From contig NZ_JASNGB010000056.1 in NCBI RefSeq assembly GCF_030271215.1, forward strand, positions 1 through 15,521: a stretch of 15,521 nucleotides of DNA, given 5' to 3'. A program made the position numbers and the translations under genes. This document shows positions 14,204 to 15,521 of this stretch, one piece after another. Every line of letters starts with the position of its first letter. Within the stretch, counting starts at the first letter, position 1. Below the pieces are notes generated by a model that did no database searches, was not told the origin of the DNA, and saw nothing but the letters and a program-made list of their open reading frames with translations. The DNA comes from Deinococcus rhizophilus (GTDB lineage: Bacteria > Deinococcota > Deinococci > Deinococcales > Deinococcaceae).

Positions 14204-14343
14204 AGACAAGTGCCAGCGGTGATCGGTAGGGGCGGTGGGGCTCCTGTGCTGTTTCGTGGGACTATTCACGAATCTGCATAATTTTGAACTCCCGGACACT
14301 CGTGGTCCTCGGCGCTCGGCCACCGGGGGGAGCGGGGGCAACA

Positions 14344-14375
14344 ACACGGGAGGGCCTCGCCGGGCCCCCTCGTGT
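14344..14375 (-). terminator. Long imperfect hairpin, possible minus-strand terminator
   Basis: ACACGGGAGGGCC (14344-14356) pairs with GGGCCCCCTCGTGT (14362-14375) over about 13 positions with one mismatch and one G-U. Read on the minus strand the 3' side is followed by TGTTGTTG, a loose U-rich tail. It lies about 180 nt beyond the WD40 fragment's stop and upstream of gltB, so it may insulate gltB from that transcript. Confidence 0.38.
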
Positions 14376-14498
14376 AGACCGTGCTGGGAGCGATTGAACC
14401 AGGAATGTCCGGGGATGGGATGAACCCACCAGGCCGGACCAGGAGGCAAGGTCAACATGACGCACTCAGGGTGGCCAGTCGGCCATAGCCCCAACCGC

Positions 14499-14523
14499 CA
14501 CCGACCTCTAGCCTGGGTCGGTG
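14499..14523 (-). terminator. Hairpin just after the WD40 fragment (terminator-like, no U tract)
   Basis: CACCGACC (14499-14506) and GGTCGGTG (14516-14523) form a perfect 8-bp stem with a 9-nt loop, 35 nt past the fragment's stop on the minus strand. No T run follows on either side, so it could also be a protein-binding inverted repeat. Confidence 0.33.
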
Positions 14524-14557
14524 CTTCGCCCCGCTCGCCGTTTCTGGCTGAGCCGGT

Positions 14558-15022
14558 TCAGTCCACCGTGCCGCGCACGTCCCCCACGGCCAGCAGGGTG
14601 CCTTGCGGGTTGACGGCCCGCCGCAGCGGGGACAGGCCGGGCAACGGGGACACCAGAACGCGGTCATCCCCCCCCGCGCTGACGAGGACTCCAGGACCGG
14701 TCGCCACCGCATTGATGCCCGGCGGATGGACGGCCCCGACCCGCCGGAAGGGGTCCGAGCCCAGGGTGCCCCGCACCAGTTGCGGCTGGGCACAGGCCCC
14801 CACAAAGTCCTGTGCGCCCGGCAGGAAGGCGAAGTTCCAGGCCAGCGCCTCGGCCTGCCGAACGGACGTGACCTGTGCCCCGGTCGTCACCCGCCAGAAG
14901 CGGAACTCCCCCGTGGCGACGCGGGTGCGGGCGTCGCGCAGCAGCACCCGGCCGCCCCAGGTGGCGAGCCAGCGCCCGTCGGGGCTATAGGCCACGCTGA
15001 GGAGGGTGCCGTCACCCACCAT
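14558..15022 (-). CDS. WD40-type beta-propeller fragment (probably truncated)
   Basis: A 154-residue ORF contains recognisable WD40 blade sequence: LLSVAYSPDGRWLATWGG (about 7-24), FRFWRVTTGAQVTSV (about 41-55), VLVSAGGDDRVLVSPLPG (about 112-129) and GTLLAVGDVRGTVD at the very end. WD40 propellers usually need seven blades, about 300 residues; only three or so are here. The protein stops where a blade would continue, in the typical SPDG...LLAVG..D.GTV pattern. The frame is open upstream for about 30 codons with no good start, and ATG 15022 has no clear ribosome site. So the gene looks truncated at one or both ends, or broken by frameshift. WD40 proteins are scaffolds; no specific function can be given. 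Confidence 0.5.
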   Translation of the reverse strand: MVGDGTLLSVAYSPDGRWLATWGGRVLLRDARTRVATGEFRFWRVTTGAQVTSVRQAEALAWNFAFLPGAQDFVGACAQPQLVRGTLGSDPFRRVGAVHPPGINAVATGPGVLVSAGGDDRVLVSPLPGLSPLRRAVNPQGTLLAVGDVRGTVD

Positions 15023-15165
15023 GGCAGAGGGCGTCAGCGTGGCTGGCTTGCGTCCACCCTCAATGTCGTGGGGCGGCGGGACAGGAGTCGGGCGTGCCCA
15101 CCGTCACGTGGCCCCAGGGCTCATCCGCCGGACGTACACTCCGGGGACCCGTCCAGAGGACTGTC

Positions 15166-15375
15166 ATGCCCAGAGAGAAACGACCCCTCCCCAAGTACCG
15201 TGGCAGCTACCCGGCGCATCTCGCCACCCAACAGGAATTGAAGGCTGAGGGCCTGCGGCCGGGTCGCTCAGAGCCGGATGCCCTGCTCGAGTACGTTCAC
15301 GGGGACCGTCACGGCACTTGTGGCTTGCACGAGCGCAAGGCTGCGGTGCCCCTGGACCCGCCCTCGCCAGCCTGA
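15166..15375 (+). CDS. Small basic protein of unknown function (69 residues)
   Basis: The ORF starts at ATG 15166, preceded by AGAGGA (15155-15160) at 5 nt and a TACACT hexamer (15135-15140) that could be its -10 box; a GTG at 15094 in the same frame has neither. The protein begins MPREKRPLPKYRGSYPAHLA and has a compact motif of type YPxxLATxxELKAEGLRPG, then a C-terminal part with one Cys (CGLHERKAAVP). The motif reminds me of small uncharacterised domains in Deinococcus and actinobacteria with a YLAT...L...GLRPG core, but I cannot assign a function. No membrane segment is present. A terminator-like hairpin lies about 100 nt downstream. Confidence 0.65.
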   Translation: MPREKRPLPKYRGSYPAHLATQQELKAEGLRPGRSEPDALLEYVHGDRHGTCGLHERKAAVPLDPPSPA

Positions 15376-15476
15376 AGCGCAGGCGGGGCTGCTCCGGCGT
15401 TCAACCGTGCGTCAGGCTCAGGGGCATGACCCTGGGGGCAGCTGAACCCTGGCGCTCATACCCTGATGGGCGCGTC

Positions 15477-15504
15477 CCTCAGTACCTGACAGGTTGAGGT
15501 TTTT
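15477..15504 (+). terminator. Intrinsic terminator near the right edge
   Basis: CCTCA (15477-15481) pairs with TGAGG (15495-15499) and ACCT (15484-15487) with AGGT (15491-15494), leaving a 2-nt bulge (GT) and a 3-nt loop. Five Ts follow (15500-15504). The T run is only on the plus strand side, so it would end the transcript of the 69-residue protein gene. Confidence 0.6.
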
Positions 15505-15521
15505 GCTGTACAGGAGCGGGA

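Larger units (their letters stand above)
14162..14557. other. Non-coding stretch between gltB and the WD40 fragment
   Basis: About 400 bases hold no convincing gene. The part nearest gltB has the palindrome at 14192-14203; the middle has an AT-rich patch (around 14256-14290, containing CATAATTTTG) that could hold a further minus-strand promoter; the rest has two GC-rich hairpins listed separately. No tRNA, other RNA gene, T-box or known riboswitch core was recognised. Confidence 0.5.

Noticed and set aside
14391..14440. tRNA-like motif (GGTTCAATCG on the minus strand)
   Set aside because: It resembles a T-loop, but the flanking bases form no 5-bp T stem, and no acceptor or anticodon arm can be built around it.
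14457..14990. Plus-strand 177-codon ORF preceded by AGGAGG
   Set aside because: The ribosome-site match is real, but the product is Arg/Pro/Ser/Thr-rich and lies antisense to the WD40 fragment, whose blade sequence is recognisable. The plus frame is most likely the shadow.

Overview
This GC-rich window most likely comes from a Deinococcus or close relative. The evidence is very high GC3 coding, the gene content, and several GC-rich -10 boxes of form TA(G/C)G(G/C)T that sit 5-6 nt before a start codon with no Shine-Dalgarno. That is the layout of leaderless mRNAs, which are common in Deinococcus. Genus assignment is inference from these traits only. The window is a branched-chain amino acid biosynthesis locus followed by glutamate synthase.

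Layout. At the left edge, on the minus strand, is the 5' third of ilvB (acetolactate synthase large subunit). It is preceded by a full attenuator: a leader peptide MPPRTVIALLLGPGVSGG, an antiterminator, a terminator, and then a 25-codon upstream ORF whose stop overlaps the ilvB ATG. Next come a small minus-strand membrane protein (894-1193) and, divergently, ilvD (dihydroxy-acid dehydratase, 1267-3024). A membrane-anchored protein of unknown function (3034-3573) follows; its -10 box overlaps the ilvD stop. The leucine block follows: a leader peptide with three consecutive CTT Leu codons (3648-3716), an intrinsic terminator (3741-3780), leuC, a decayed membrane-protein copy, two intact small membrane-protein genes, leuD and leuB. 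LeuC and LeuD, the two subunits of one enzyme, are thus separated by about 0.9 kb. The convergent minus-strand operon gltB-gltD (9366-14093 and 7873-9342) encodes NADPH-dependent glutamate synthase. Its promoter region has two palindromes. The right end holds a WD40-repeat fragment (minus), a 69-residue small protein (plus) and a terminator-like hairpin.

How the parts fit. IlvB and IlvD act in the common Val/Ile/Leu pathway, LeuC/LeuD/LeuB convert 2-isopropylmalate to 2-oxoisocaproate, and GltBD supplies the glutamate that donates nitrogen in the final transaminations. The most interesting signal is a matched pair of ribosome-mediated attenuators, before ilvB and before leuC. Both seem to use a leader peptide translated from a leaderless transcript (TANNNT, 6 nt, ATG), both use the same CTT-CTT-CTT Leu triplet, and both are followed by an intrinsic terminator just before the structural gene.
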